64,000 bases of DNA from Ctenosaura bakeri (GCA_948474755.1 CAOLHI010000152.1:1-64000); one strand, 5' to 3'; counted from the stretch's first letter, positions 1-12,340 are shown. The notes: generated by a model not told the origin, from the sequence alone. A program made the numbers and translations.

Positions 1-102
1 GGTTCATTTGGAATGCCAAAAGCATTTGATAATAAAAGTCTTTAAAACAGCTATAGTCAAGTTTTTGTTTTTTTTTATTGATTTATTCAGGTGCACTTCG
101 AA

Positions 103-297
103 GCCAACTTGGTTTAGTGGTTTGAGCACTAGACTATGACCCTGGAAACAAAGGTTTGATTCTCTGCTCAGCCAGAGAAACCCATTGGATGACCTTGGGT
201 GTGTCACATAATCTCAGACCCAGAAAACCCTAAGATAGGTTTGCCTTAGGTTCCTCATAAGTTGGACATGACGTGAAGGCACAAAGCAAAAACAACA
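103..297 (+). mobile_element. tRNA-derived SINE, full-length but diverged
   Basis: The left part reads like a degenerate tRNA promoter region (GTTTAGTGGTTTGAGCACT, then GGTTTGATTCTCTGC as a B-box-like block). A body with GACCTTGGGTGTGTCACA follows, and the 3' part ends in GAAGGCACAAAGCAAAAACAACA. The same head, body and tail order recurs at about 7511, 19904, 32556, 40080 and 42163, which marks it as an interspersed family. It resembles the MIR-like tRNA SINEs of lizards. It is non-autonomous and would depend on a LINE for movement. The family name is from memory. Confidence 0.7.
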
Positions 298-1190
298 CTT
301 GAAAGCAAGCCTTTTCCGGTTAATTTTGTGTCTGCCCTGTATCCTCCTATGCTTTTTATTTTGTTTATTTTGTTTTATTTTACTTGTGGGCTTGCAAAGA
401 CATTAAGATTAGCTACAGTCCTGTGGCTAGAGATGCATACTTAAGCTCATCAACTTGAAAGAGGTGACATTATTCCAAAGGGACTCCAGGTTGTAGCCAC
501 TATGAATAAAACTTTAAATAATTTAAGTTCTTGTATAGTCCGATGCAGGCTGAATGAACTCACTGCCTTCCCCCCGTTCTTATTTCACTGGGTTTCCATG
601 TCTCAGGACAAGAGGAAAAAAATTATGTGGAAGCACCTTACTAGTGTATGCTGTTCTTATTTTTAATGGATGAAGCAATTAAAAATTTATAGAGCTTTAA
701 ATGAATCTAATCAGATTTTCGTCATTTTGGTGTGCACTGTTCCTTGTCTCCTAAATATACTTTTCTGTTATGCAAACATCTCAGTTTTCTCAGCTAGAAA
801 GTTTATAGTTGTAGTTAGAAAACACCTTTTTGACCCTCTAAATGGATCAAAGGTAGAATTAAGAAGCTTTTCCCCAAAATAAATCTGGCTCAGAAATGTT
901 TTTAGGTTACAGTGTCCAATACTCTAGCCAGCCATGCTTGCTAGAACATTCTGGGTATTATAGTCCAGAAAATAATTTTTCCAAGCTCTGCAAGTAATAC
1001 TGTTGGGACAAATCTGAGAAACCATGTGGTCAAAAGTGAATACTGAAAGGTGTGTCACAATCCCATTTGATAAAGTCTTTTATTCTTTTAGCACTATCAG
1101 TATACATGGTATTTTGTAGTAAGAACAGCACAGATCTCTTCCTCAAGGAATTTCACAGTTAGGAAGTGCATTTGTGCAGTGGCTACCAAT
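298..1190. other. No gene recognised
   Basis: AT-rich sequence without a convincing open frame. A short stretch near 925-975 resembles part of a palindromic reptile repeat (ATTCTGGGTATTATAGTCCAG), but its edges cannot be placed. Confidence 0.5.
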
Positions 1191-1194
1191 TCTT

Positions 1195-1400
1195 TCTTCT
1201 TCTTTTTTTAATAATTTTATTGATATTTCGACAAAGTAAAAAAAACATATATAATGTACAGTTGTGTATCCAATTGTAACTTGCTTGTACAGTAGTTCTT
1301 CCACATTTCTTTATCAGAGCATATAATTATTAATGTACATCTCATACATAAGTACCTCTGTTATCACAAAAAAAATTCTGATTGAGTAGCAAAGATATGA
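1195..1400 (-). mobile_element. L1 3' end fragment (tentative)
   Basis: Read on the minus strand, this stretch ends in ATCAATAAAATTATTAAAAAAAG. That resembles the 3' terminus of the complete L1 at 56151-63798, which ends in CAATAAA followed by a T/A-rich tail. Only 3' untranslated sequence is present, as expected for a strongly 5'-truncated L1 copy. The left limit (5' end of the fragment) is not defined. Confidence 0.4.
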
Positions 1401-1671
1401 ATGGGTAAGAAACAAACAAGGCCTTTATTGTAAGAACTTCATTAAAGATAAAAAAATACTTCTAAAGATGCTAAGCTAATACTGAACTAAATTAGCTTCA
1501 CTTTTGCTGAAAATGAGAAATAAAAAGGGGCTGAAAGAGGTTTTATGGTGCCTGAGCTTGCCTAAAATTTGAGATCGTAAGTGGAGTCCCTGTTACATAT
1601 TCGAATACTTTGTCAGGTTAGACTGATAAGTACATTACAGGGCTTTCTGAACCATGTTGTAGAATTTTCTG

Positions 1672-2123
1672 GCCTTTTCCACATTTTTTTGAAACGGTGC
1701 AGTCCGTCCTCCAAGGAGGATGTCTATACCTCAGACCAGACTGGATCGGACCTATTTAAGGTAGATCCGTACCTCAATCCAGTCCAGAACAACCCCAAGT
1801 GATCCTCCAGCATACTTTTGAAAGACCTGTTTATTTCGGTCTTTCAAAAGCATGCAGCGCGCCACTGCGAGCCTGCCCCCTTATGCAGATTTGCAGGCTT
1901 GCACCAATGTGAGCCTGCAATCTGCCCGGGGTTGGGCTTTAGGCTGGCGAGCTTCAGCAGTTGGTTGAGACCCTCGACCATCTGGAAGCCACCATTTGGG
2001 ACATGGGAGCAGTGTATATTGAAGAGCATGCACTGCTCCGGAGTGCCTTGGACCGAACCGGGGAGCCGAAAGGTCTGGTGAGTAGCGGTGCGGGGCGATT
2101 CCTTCACCCGGTGTGGAAAAGGC
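1672..2123. mobile_element. Non-autonomous DNA transposon with 12-bp inverted termini
   Basis: The segment starts with GCCTTTTCCACA (1672-1683) and ends with its exact reverse complement (2112-2123). It is flanked by the direct repeat TTCTG (1667-1671 and 2124-2128). It is markedly more GC-rich than its surroundings and contains a hairpin at 1815-1850. The termini resemble the GGGCCTTTCCACAC ends of the ~200-bp MITEs elsewhere in the window, so a PIF/Harbinger-like origin with a 3-bp duplication (CTG) is possible. Small open frames on both strands match nothing I know, and no transposase is visible. Confidence 0.55.
1815..1850. repeat. Perfect 13-bp hairpin
   Basis: Arms CTTTTGAAAGACC (1815-1827) and GGTCTTTCAAAAG (1838-1850) are exact inverse complements around a 10-base loop. 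Pairing continues outward for about five more positions with one mismatch. It lies inside the 1672-2123 element. Confidence 0.9.
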
Positions 2124-2329
2124 TTCTGTCAAAAGAAAGTAGGCTGGTTCCATCTGTTTTGAGCTGTTTTGAGCTTCTTGCAGGCAGCTGAAAGGTGGTG
2201 GTCTACATAGCTTGTGATGTTTAAAATTACTCTAATTGTTTATTTTAAAATTATGTTTAAGGATTGTTTTCCACTATTTTAACAGGCTTTTTAATGTCTG
2301 TTTTTCAAGTTTTTATTTCTGCACTTTTT

Positions 2330-2401
2330 TAAAAGCCTTTATAGGTTGTGCGGTACCCTAGAGAGCCCTTGTGCTCTGTGAGGCAATATAAGAATATATA
2401 T
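2330..2401 (+). mobile_element. L2-like LINE 3' terminus (tentative)
   Basis: The block GGTTGTGCGGTACC, GAGAGCCCTTGTG and GAGGCAATATAAGAATATATA follows the pattern of reptile L2 3' ends (a GAGCCC-rich block, then GGCNATATAAAT, then a short-repeat tail). T/A-rich sequence from about 2215 could be its 3' UTR. The (GATA)n array starts directly at its end. Confidence 0.4.
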
Positions 2402-2431
2402 CAGATAGATAGATGGATGGAGGGATGAGTG

Positions 2432-2481
<50 letters not shown>

Positions 2482-2492
2482 CAGACAGATTG
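2402..2492 (+). repeat. (GATA)n microsatellite
   Basis: GATA repeats, interrupted at first (GATGG, GGGATGAG) and then uninterrupted to about 2480, ending in two ACAG variants. It abuts an L2-like 3' terminus, so it probably grew from a retroposon tail. Confidence 0.95.
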
Positions 2493-5400
2493 ATTCTGAA
2501 GAGTATTAGTTAACATCATTTTACAGAAAGGTTTACAGAAAGGTTAGGCTAAGTGGGTGAGAGATGAGGGTGGAGAGAGTTAGGAATACTTAGCTCGATC
2601 ACTGCTATTAACTGATATCTTTATTTAATTGCTGAGCTCTGTTGCATTTCCATCATTTACCATCTAAGATTTGAGACATAAGGACAGATGGAAAGAAAAT
2701 GAAATTCAGATTAAATAGAGAAACAAAGTACATTCAGTTCCATGACCTCCTTGTAATGAGTATTAAAAAATTGTTCCAAAGGCCTTCTCAGGTATTAAGA
2801 AGGAATTAGAGGAAAGAGAGGCATCACAACAGGGTTTGAGAGAAAGCTACAGGTGAAAAGAGCAACGTGAAACAAAAAGTATGATTGATCTCACAAAATC
2901 TGCTTTCCAATTTGCAGTGGGACAGTATTTTTGTTGACTAATAACATTTTTTATTAAGGGCATCAACTTTGGTTACTGCATTTTCTCAGCATTTTCCCAA
3001 AAAGTTAAAGTGAAATATTGCTGAGGGTGTTGTTGTTTTTAATTGAAGTCTGCTTTAAGACTTCAAGGTTTAATTACTCATACCCTCCACTATAAACATA
3101 TTAATATTTGAAGATAAGACTATGTGTGTGAGAGAGGATATGTGTGTGAAAGACGAGTAAAGATTTTTTTAAATAAAATCATCTCAAAAGAAACATATAG
3201 CAATATACTGTCAAGAGCAATGCAAACAGCATTAACATTTTATGATCCTAAAACAGATACTTCCTTCATCGCTTCTTTCCCTATAATCCTAGTTCACATT
3301 TTCATCTGTCAGATGTCAGAGGTTACCTATGGATATAACTATCTATGCATCCCCCTTCTTTCTTTACATGAAGGAAATTTATTTGAACTAAGGGCATGAC
3401 ATGGCCTTTGTTTTGAAATTTGGGGATTTAGACTGGGGTCATTTGGAGACGTTTGTCAGAAACTGAGGTCTGAAGGTGAGAAAAACAATAAGATTTGTTT
3501 TGAACTTGGCAACTTTGATAGGAACTAGAGAGGACATTTGATGGAGTGTGAAGGACTTTAAAGGGCAGAAGGATATGACATAAAGGATCAGGGGTTATTC
3601 AGCATTATGAGGAGAGAGAGAGAAAATATTTTTCACTGAACTAGAAACTGAAGTTCTACACTTTTAGTCTTTTCATTCATTAGTGTTTTCATTTTAAATT
3701 AGTTTCTACAATTATATTTTATGAAGAGAAGTCCAATGTTAATAAGAGGGAAGAATTCTGCCAGCCTTCTCTAACCAGGGTATAAGGGTATAATAATAAT
3801 AATAATAGTAATAGGGTATAAGAATAGAGTATATTATTATTACTATTTTTCAGTTAGTTATTGTGGTCTGTGATTGCTCCTCTTCCAGGACTTGTGCAGT
3901 TGAGGGATCTTTTTGAGATTCAGAGGCAAAATGAAAGAGCTTACAGTTTTGTGGATCCTTGGCTCTGCCTGATGGGTTCCAGTTCCCACAAATGCACTGG
4001 TGGTGGTACATCCAGTAGGTCTTTTATGCCCACGTAGTTTTTAATGACTATACTTGGAGTTAGTATTGTCCCACTGGTAGACTTTCTCTCTCTCTCTCTC
4101 CACCATCAGGATAGACATTGCAGCTCATCTGATTTGACTGGTGCTAGAATTTCATGCTAACAAGATATTTTAAAATTGCTTTTACTGGAACTAACTTTGT
4201 AGCTTTATATCTACAAAATCTCTAACCTGAATCCTATTGCTAACCTGGCTGTTTTGTAGTTCTCAAGTTAGGCTGCAAGGAATAGCTGACAATCACAAAG
4301 ATAACTGAACTTGCAAGGAGATGTTGTCCCATACCTAAAGGTAGACGTAGAAGAAAACTAAGGTTGTCCCAGCTATACTATGAGTTGTATATGGTTGATG
4401 AGGTTCTGGATTTACCAACATGTTTTTATAAAAGAACTATTCACACAGATTACTCTTTCTCTTCCAGGATGCATAAGCATTTACACAAGTTCTTCCTAAA
4501 CTTTTGCATTGTTTCTTTCAGATAGTACAGAAAAAAAGTACAGCACATTGTTGTTGGGTCGTCCCTTTAAACAATATCCAGTATCTATCTATATATCTAT
4601 ATTTATATCCATATCTAGGCAAATCATACACCTAATCCTGATAATATGCAAGCACCATCAGATGTATACATTGGTAGGAACATATTAAGCAGTAATTTCT
4701 GCAGTAAACAAAAAATAATACACCAAAGTGAATGTGTCTTGTCATAGAAAATTTTAATGCATGTTTATTCATATGAGAGGGTTGACACAATCATCTCATG
4801 TACTGAAAAATGTATCAGAGGACTGAACTAACTAGCACCTCATTGAATGGACCTTCAGCAGCAGTGTGAAGGAGAATTATTTATTCATGCACATATAAAA
4901 GATAATGAAGAAAGTTAAAAGGAAGAGAGTCAGATCATTTGAAATGTGGTGTTAGAGTAAGGGCATGGATATCATGCATTGCTAAAAAGACAAATGAATG
5001 GATCACAGATTAAATCACCCCTGAACTAATGTTAGAAGCCGAAATGTGTATACTGAGATTGTCATACTTTGGAAAGATTTGGACAGATGTTCCTCATTGG
5101 AAAATATGATAAAACTCAATAAAGTTGAAGGCAGCAGGAAGAGAGGAAGGCTGCAGTACATGTGGATTAATTCAACAAAAGAAGCCACACTCCTGAGCTT
5201 CCAAGTCTTCAGTAATACAGTTGATGAGCAGAGCTCCTCAAGATATCTCATTCATCAGGTTAGCACAAATTGGAGCTGATTTGACAGAACTTACAGCATC
5301 AGACATATGGGGCAGACAGATGCCCAGTGCGCCAAAGCTTCATATATAGCTTTGCAGATTCTACCATTCTTTTGTTTTCATTTCATTTTTACACAGTAAT

Positions 5401-5616
5401 ATTGGCAGCCAACTAATCAACTGAACCTTTTGTGTCACCAACCATCCTACTTTACTGATAGTAGTGTGTTGGTTCCCATAGCTATCACATTGTTATTTTT
5501 ATTTAATTCTACTCCTCAAGTGCCTTAAGTTGGTATATCTAATGGTTGACATAACTAAGTCAAATATATCTCCCCATTAAACTTGAATGTGACCATATGA
5601 AAATCTCTTAGCCATG
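2493..5616. other. No gene recognised; minor simple repeats
   Basis: I see no supported gene or clear mobile element here. It holds a short (AAT)n run near 3790, a (CT)n run near 4085 and a TATCTA-rich patch near 4580. Open frames at 3124-3399 and 5015-5279 are short, low-complexity or antisense to each other, and resemble no family I recognise. Confidence 0.5.
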
Positions 5617-5624
5617 ATTTTTTG
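5617..5624 (+). repeat. Target-site duplication, left copy (hAT)
   Basis: ATTTTTTG directly precedes the left terminus TAGGGATGGG. The same 8 bases follow the right terminus at 7302-7309. Eight bases is the duplication length typical of the hAT superfamily. Confidence 0.75.
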
Positions 5625-6174
5625 TAGGGATGGGACAAATCCAGAATTTTCCAAATTCAAATCCAAATCCCTGGAAGATTCTGGGAATCCACAAATCTCT
5701 TGCATCTCGAATCTTTTGAATCCTTTTTTTAAAAAGAGTTTAAAAAGCAAGGGAAAGAAGGATAATCTTGGACAAGACACACTCTCTCAGCCTTAGCAAA
5801 AGCCAGGCAAACCTCCCTCCCTAGCCATGACAATTGTCATAGTTTTGCCTCAAGATCTCCCCAGATTGAAAATGACATAGAAGACCCTTTCTACACATGC
5901 AGGAAAATGTGGATTAATCCTACATTTTCTTGCCTGTGAAAATGGGACCACATACTACAGTACAGAGATAATCCAGGTCAAAACTGGATTTTCTTTACAT
6001 AGCTTCTTATGTCATCCTGGGGTTTATAGTTTGATGATGCACCAGCACACTTTGCCAGAGAAGGCTGTGACACTTTGTAAAACTACAAACTCCAGAATTG
6101 TGTATGAAAGAGCTTTGTAAGGGAGCTATGCAAAGGAATCTTTCTGCTGTCCTTGAAATCTCAAGAAAACTGTA

Positions 6175-6450
6175 CCTTCCAGTCAAGTCACAAGTCCTGC
6201 AACAAGGCACTTTAAAAAACACCAGCTTCTAGTCCAGTCTCAATTCTGCACCCTGCAGTTTCAAGTCAAGTCTCAAGTGCTGCAACAAAGAAGGCACTTA
6301 AAAAACAAACAAAAACACCAGCCTCTAGTCCAGTCTCAATTCTCTACCCTCAAGTCCAGTCTCAAGTTCTACAAGGGACTTTCAAGTCAGGTCTCTACTC
6401 CAGTCTCAATTAATTCCCAATCCCTACCCTCCAGTCTCAAGTCAAAAGAA
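6175..6450 (+). repeat. Minisatellite, unit about 75-100 bp
   Basis: Roughly three diverged units share AAGTCAAGTCTCAAGT, CTGCAACAA, GGCACTT, AAAAACACCAGC and TCTAGTCCAGTCTCAATTCT in the same order (starting near 6180, 6263 and 6350). Units differ by short insertions. The block lies within the hAT-like element. Confidence 0.75.
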
Positions 6451-6477
6451 TAGAGAATAATTATATTCCTTTCCAGA

Positions 6478-6660
6478 GGGAGGTAACCACAGGCACAGGC
6501 AGCATGAGCGGACACCGGCAGGCAAGCCCAGTGGACACAGGCAGCATAAACGGGCACAGGCAGCACAAACAAGTGAGCACAGACAGGCAGCTTGATTGAA
6601 GACAGGCAGCACAAGTGAGAAGAGGCAGCAACTTTGGGCACAAGCAGCCTCCAGCATGCG
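6478..6660 (+). repeat. Short-unit GGCACAGGCAGCA tandem block
   Basis: GACACAGGCAGCA and GGCACAGGCAGCA variants recur about seven times at spacings of roughly 20-40 bases. This gives cysteine- and leucine-rich pseudo-frames on the minus strand. I treat those as repeat artefacts, not proteins. Confidence 0.7.
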
Positions 6661-7301
6661 TGAGGTTTATACCATGATTCTCGCACACCAAGGGGCCCAC
6701 CAGCCAATCAGGCCTTTGGCAGACTCCAGAGGTGCCCATTTTTAAAAACAATTTTTATATTCTTCTGCATGTGGTTTGTCATGTGGCTCATGAGAAATCA
6801 TGTCAGACATTTCACTTCTCATCCTATTCTAGCTATAGGTTTATAGCAAGGTGCTTTCTTGTGGAAGGAGGTACACTGGCCTACATGTGGCAGTAACTAG
6901 ATGAGCTTGTGTGACCTTGCCCTCTGTCCCGCTACTTCTGATAGGTGTCAAGCCCACTGACCCCAGCATTTATACATGCCATTCATTTTCAGCACAGAAA
7001 ATAGTGCTGAACTTAAATACTAAATGTTCAATTTAAATATATTAGAATATAACCCCAGATGTAATTTCTGAAATTATTAGCAAAAGCCATTATTACTCCA
7101 AGGGAAAAATTCACCTACTTGCTATTTTCCCTTGTGCATCCCAGTGTCCCAGGTTTTCAGGTGTCCTGATCTCCAACAAACTATTTGTTTGGTGGATTCA
7201 AAAGATTGAGTTTGCCTATTTTGGCGCAGAGATTCGGATTCGCAAATCTGGAATTCTTGCCAAGAATTCAAGGAGTTGAGAATTCGGTTGGCCTATCCCT
7301 T

Positions 7302-7309
7302 ATTTTTTG
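7302..7309 (+). repeat. Target-site duplication, right copy (hAT)
   Basis: ATTTTTTG follows the right terminus CCTATCCCTT and matches 5617-5624 exactly. Confidence 0.75.
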
Positions 7310-7510
7310 TGTGTTTCTCAGGTCTCACCAGCATTTATTCCCATCCTTGTTTCTTAATGGGTTATGAAGACTATTTGTTTTCTTCTTGCATTGAAATTCA
7401 TATTCATTTTTTTTCTAGTATGCATTTGTTTCTGCATTTTAGCTACTAGCACTACTAGTATTTTTCCCATTGACTAAAAGGTATACTTTTCCCCTGAGAA
7501 ATGTAGGTAT

Positions 7511-7727
7511 ATGAGAATCAGTGGTGCAGTTGTTTAAGTGCTGGACTAGGACTCTGGAAAAACTGGGTTCAGATTGCCATGAAACCTATATGATGCCATT
7601 GGGCAAACACATCTCTCTGGGCCTAAGAGGAAGACAATATTATACCACTTCTGAATAAATCTTGCCAAGGAAACCCTACGATAGGGGCACCACAACTTAG
7701 AAGCAACTTGAAGGCACACGACAACAT
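7511..7727 (+). mobile_element. tRNA-derived SINE
   Basis: Same family as 103-297. The head is CAGTGGTGCAGTTGTTTAAG with GACTAGGACTCTGG, and the 3' part is TCTTGCCAAGGAAACCCTA, then GCAACTTGAAGGCACACGACAACA. It is fuller in the middle than the first copy but still diverged. Confidence 0.75.
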
Positions 7728-10700
7728 AGTTCATTTTCAACTGTTCATATTTTAGAATCAGAGCACTGCTTAACATGCATTCCATTCTTCTGCAAGGCAA
7801 GATCCAAAGGTGTGATTTGTTTCTTCTTGCAGCAAGTCTCCACAGGTGCAAAAGTCTACTTTGCTTGAACCGTTCAGATTGAACAAAATGCTTTCCCATC
7901 TCCATGCGCAAAATAGATTACTTTTGTAGATAGTGGGCTCTTTAATGCACTTAGTTGTAGCACTATTGATTCCATTATTCCCTCCTATGGATTTCTAACA
8001 TTTGGAGTTTAGGGAAGGGTTTCGATTATAACATGGATCATGTTCCTTTTTTGTTTCTGCATTAATCTATATTTTTAAAAGCTTAATGAAAATTAACATA
8101 TGAATGTGTTTTTAAATATGGAGTATTGTCACCATGTACATTGTTCTGATCAACCTGGCAAGCTAGGAGGTAGTGGCAGCTGGGGAAGGGTGGTGGATAG
8201 CCTATGCCCCAAATTCTTCCTTCACCCCACAGCACAGCACAAGAGAACACACATCGTGCACTGTGTCAGAAGGTAATAGTTAGATGACTCTTTTATAAGG
8301 GCTCTGTCAAACAGTATTTAGCAATGCAAACAATTCTTGTGAGGTAAATTGGATTTCTTGTTGGAGTGTGGTACGTAGGCTCAGACCTTGTAGTAGTTGC
8401 CAAATCAAATATTACACTCAAGTGCCAGGCATCTGTTTTCCCTGCTTTGCTCTGAATTTCCCATCTTTATCTTTAGAATGCATTGCACAGGACAAGCAGC
8501 TTGTTAGACCTGCCACATAGTACAGGTAAATAATGAACATCTGTTAGCAGTTGTAGCTGCATGACACTACATGCATCTTCTTGTTAACTATTGCAGTAGC
8601 TAAATGCTTTGAAGTAAATAATCAGAGAAAATGTGCCTTCTTCATCTGCTTACATGCACCAACTACTCTGAAATTTTTTTTTTATCTCAATCTGTTATTA
8701 GATGGAAATTAGAACTTATAGGCCTTTTCTCTAAATGACCTATCTGTATATCCATAAAATTTAATTTGCACTTGAATTTTCAATAATAGTAGTGTAGAGT
8801 ATCATATACAGAGTCTTAGTAACCAGTGGAATGGAAAATTTTATTATTACATCTCACTTATGATGAATGAAATATGCTCTTTTTTGTTGTATTATTTAAA
8901 CATTTGCCTTTGAGGGTATGTGTCCCTAAGCCTCCTGTTGACTTTTGGCAACTGCATAAATTTCATATGGTTTTCTTAGGCAAGGAATACTCAGAGGTGA
9001 TTTTCCTAGGTGAATACTCAGAGGTGGTTTTCCTGCCTCTAAAATATAGCTTACAGCACATGGTATTCATTGGTAGTCTCGCATCAAAATGATAACCAGG
9101 GCTGACTATGCTTAGCTTCCAAGATCAGATAGGATCTGGTGCCTCTAGGGTATTTATGCAAAACAATAAAAGTGCATTATTTAAAAACCTGCATTAACAA
9201 CACTTCTAAGTTATCTGGCTATGAAATCCTGTTAGGTCTTTACCTTATTGTAAGAACAATGGCACAAATGCTTGCACTTTCACAGAGTTTGTACAGGTGT
9301 GATCCTTTGTGAAACTAATCTGTCCACAAGCACGGCTTCTGGGTTGGTGGGGAGCTAATCAATCACTGTGTGCTGGGTGAACTCAAAGCTTCAGTGACCA
9401 GTTGTGCGGCTGTGGGATCCAGCATAAATATGCTGGCATAAATTTCCACTTTCCTGAAATTGTAGAGGATCTTAGCCTATTTGTCAAGAACCCATAAAGA
9501 CATCTCACTGAAGGATTCAAAAGGCACAGCCAATTGCATGTAGCTTGGATTACAGGAGTTATACATTTAAAAAAAAACACCCCTGGAAATAGACTCTTGT
9601 GAGGAAAGATCCATCTCTGGCACCTTAGGACAACCTGGTTCCAACCAACCACATAATGTTGGAGTGGGGAGTTAGATGCTACCAGTACCCTAGCAGTCTT
9701 TCCTTTTCCTTCAGGTAACGTGAACTATGAGAAGGAAGGCACATTTTGCGGTCTGAGACTTGAGGAAGAGGAAATAAAAATGAGTTCTCACTGGTTGCCC
9801 AGTTACAAATGAGAGTGACAAAATTCCATTTTTTTTAAGTAGCTGTAGATGAGGAAATAAAAGCTAAGAGATGTGTTTGTAAAGATGACTAAATTATTGC
9901 CTGGAGTCCAGATGATGAAATTGATAGAGTTATTCACGTTCAGAAACTTCAGTGTGAAACAGGCTGTAACCAGGATTCTCCTTTTGTTCTACCTTTAGGG
10001 ATAGGGATGGAAAAAAACCTGAATGGCTGCAAAATTCTTGTGGAAAGTATCTATTTTACACATCCTGGAACTTCGTGAAAGACAAAGTACACTTTGCTTG
10101 ATAACTTTGCATATTTACAAGACTACCGGTTTGTTTTATATACATGAATTCATATGTACATTTGTAAAATGCAAATAGCTAAAAACAGGTGTCATTGAAA
10201 AATACATGCAAATATACTTTAGACAGTTTAGAAAATGCATACATAAATATGTACATGAGGTAAGGTTCGTACAGAAATGAATATGTTATGAAAAGTGCAT
10301 ATAGAGAATATTTCCATGAGGGACTTAAAAGCAAGGTCTCACAGTTTGATGTGAACAAATGATGATACAGGAATTCAAGTGGGATTCAGGGAAATAACAT
10401 GAAATCTAGAGTGAGTTTTCACATCTGTGTACTTCTGCCTGCTCAAAAACAAACAAACAAAAAAAACACATTTAATGTCTTTGTATATTGCTGCTTGCTG
10501 TAGAGCATTGAATATTTGCATATTTCTATCTCCCTAAAGCATCTAGCGTGTCTGAATATTTTTGCTTGCTGTAATATATTTAGCAATTCTGAGCATTTTT
10601 TTAGTGAGTTTGTATGGATTTTGTGCATGTATTGTATATATTTTGATTTTATGATGCTAGCTCGGGCAAACAATATTTGTTAATTCAACAGATGCTGGTG

Positions 10701-11930
10701 GCCTTATTATGAATAACTATAGTGTGTAACAACTTTTCATGCAGCAGTTTGTACTTGTAACATTTACATTTATATACTTGTTGTAGTACCCTGTGTTGCT
10801 TAGGAGAATCAATAACCATTGGTAATGACTGTGCTGCATCAACTGCGCTAGAGGATGTTTATCTCTTTGGGTGCTCAAACATTCCTCACATTGTTTATCA
10901 GTCTTGGTTGCCCTTGAGAGATTGTGCCTCCCTTGATTGACTACCAGTCATACCATTCTGTGTCAATGAAAATAATGATTGGTGATATTCCCAAATTTCT
11001 CTGAATATTGAGTGCAATCCCTAGCATGCCCTCCTCAATTTGTGAAAATCCATTGAGCTATTTACATGTGATGCCATAACAGACAGATAGAAACTGAATT
11101 TTATTTATATAGTTATAACAGCTTCAGAAAAGATGATTTATTGTTTTTAAAGTCATCCAAATCTTTCAGGTGAAGCACCACACTATTCTATAGAAAGAAA
11201 TAATCAAAAGTGAATTTTGCATACTCCACAAATATTTCAAGTGCATGTAATTATGCAGTTGACCCTCCACATTTGTGGCCTTGACTTTCACACATATGAT
11301 TATTTGCAAGTTTCTTCAACCCTTGCCCCTCACCTCCAGCATTTCTTTTTCAGGAGAACTTTCCCTCTAATCAAGCTATACAGCCCTTTAAAACCCTTCT
11401 TTGGTGGTGGTGTTGCTACTGCTGCTGCTCCTCGTAGTCATCGTCCTCCTCCTCCACTGGCAGCTGCTTGGCCAGCTAAGGATGGCTCACAACTTGATTT
11501 CTCAGCAACAAAAGTCCTTTCCAGATGCCCCCCCCACACACACACACTCAATGAGGAAGATAGATGAGAGAGAGGAAGTATAGTGACGCCATGCTTACCC
11601 ATCCCCTTTCCATCTCTTTTCCCTGACCAGATTTGGACCCTGGGTATCCAATTATCATGCCTTGGTCCTCTTCTCACAGACAAACACACTTACACATTTT
11701 GATATTTCTGGGGGGGGGGTGTTTTACTTTTAGGAGGTCCTGTGTCATTAACCCTAGTTATGTACCCTAGACTGTATTTTATATCAAACCATCCCAAACA
11801 TATCTTTAAAATTTATTTATAATCTAGGTCCCAAAATAATTGGGCTGCCTTCAGCTTCTCCCCAAAAATTCCATGTATACCCATAGCCTATTCTTGAAGA
11901 TCTCAAGATATGCTCTCCAGTTTTAGTCAA
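7728..11930. other. No gene recognised
   Basis: Mostly AT-rich single-copy-looking sequence. A 24-bp imperfect tandem duplication lies at about 8986-9035 (ACTCAGAGGTG units). Patches of TGTACAT/ATGCAAAT-rich sequence lie near 10130-10310. A leucine-rich frame at 11401 is caused by a (GGT)n-(GCT)n run. A G-run of nine lies near 11711. No gene is supported. Confidence 0.5.
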
Positions 11931-11932
11931 AA

Positions 11933-12340
11933 TCTATCCTGGAAGGCCTGGAAACCATGCCCTGTGAAAAACAGCTTAGTTAGCTGGATATGTTTAGCCT
12001 GTAGAAGTGAAAGTTATGCTGTGACATGATAACTATATTCAAATATTTGAAGGGATGTAGTATGGAGGATGGAGCAGCCTTTTTTCTGCTGCTGCAAAGG
12101 CTAGGACACAGAGCAATGTCTTCAAATTTCAGGGGAAAAAGATTTCATCTAAACAGAAATAGCTTTCTGATGATAAGAGCAGTTCAACAGTGGAATACAT
12201 TGCCTTGGAGTGTGGTGAAGTCTCATTTTTTGGAGTTTTTTAAACAGAGGTTGGAGGCCATCTGTTGGGAATGCTTTGATGGTATATTCCTGCATAGCAG
12301 GAAGTCGGACTTGATGACCCTTTTTTTCACATAGTGTATT
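11933..12340 (+). mobile_element. CR1 LINE 3' fragment (ORF2 C-terminus)
   Basis: The frame from 12026 reads MITIFKYLKGCSMEDGA, then VQQWNTLPWSVV and FFKQRLEAICWE. These correspond closely to the C-terminal CR1 segment better preserved at 41393-41719 ([33 protein letters not shown]). Homology continues upstream to about 11933 with stops. Only the reverse-transcriptase C-terminal tail remains; no catalytic core is present. It is an old, 5'-truncated copy. Confidence 0.75.

Larger units (their letters stand above)
5625..7301. mobile_element. hAT-like DNA transposon, non-autonomous, 1677 bp
   Basis: The ends are inverted: left TAGGGATGGGACAAATCC, right (as reverse complement) AAGGGATAGGCCAACC. 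Further in, both ends share the inverted block AATCTTTTGAATCC (near 5709 on the plus strand, near 7195 on the minus strand), so the imperfect inverted repeats are roughly 90-100 bp. An exact 8-bp duplication, ATTTTTTG, flanks the element. Inside are two minisatellite blocks (6175-6450 and 6478-6660) and no recognisable transposase, so it would need an autonomous hAT partner. The small open frames over the minisatellite are repeat-driven. Confidence 0.75.

Noticed and set aside
103..180. A tRNA gene
   Set aside because: The A/B-box-like motifs belong to the SINE head; no tRNA cloverleaf was drawn.
6175..6450. A CRISPR-like array
   Set aside because: Units are diverged, of unequal length and contiguous without unique spacers; the genome is vertebrate.
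6387..6751. Cysteine- and leucine-rich minus-strand proteins
   Set aside because: Three overlapping frames are all open because of the tandem block inside the hAT-like element.
11401..11583. A leucine-rich short protein
   Set aside because: Driven by a (GGT)n/(GCT)n run; no start context or family.
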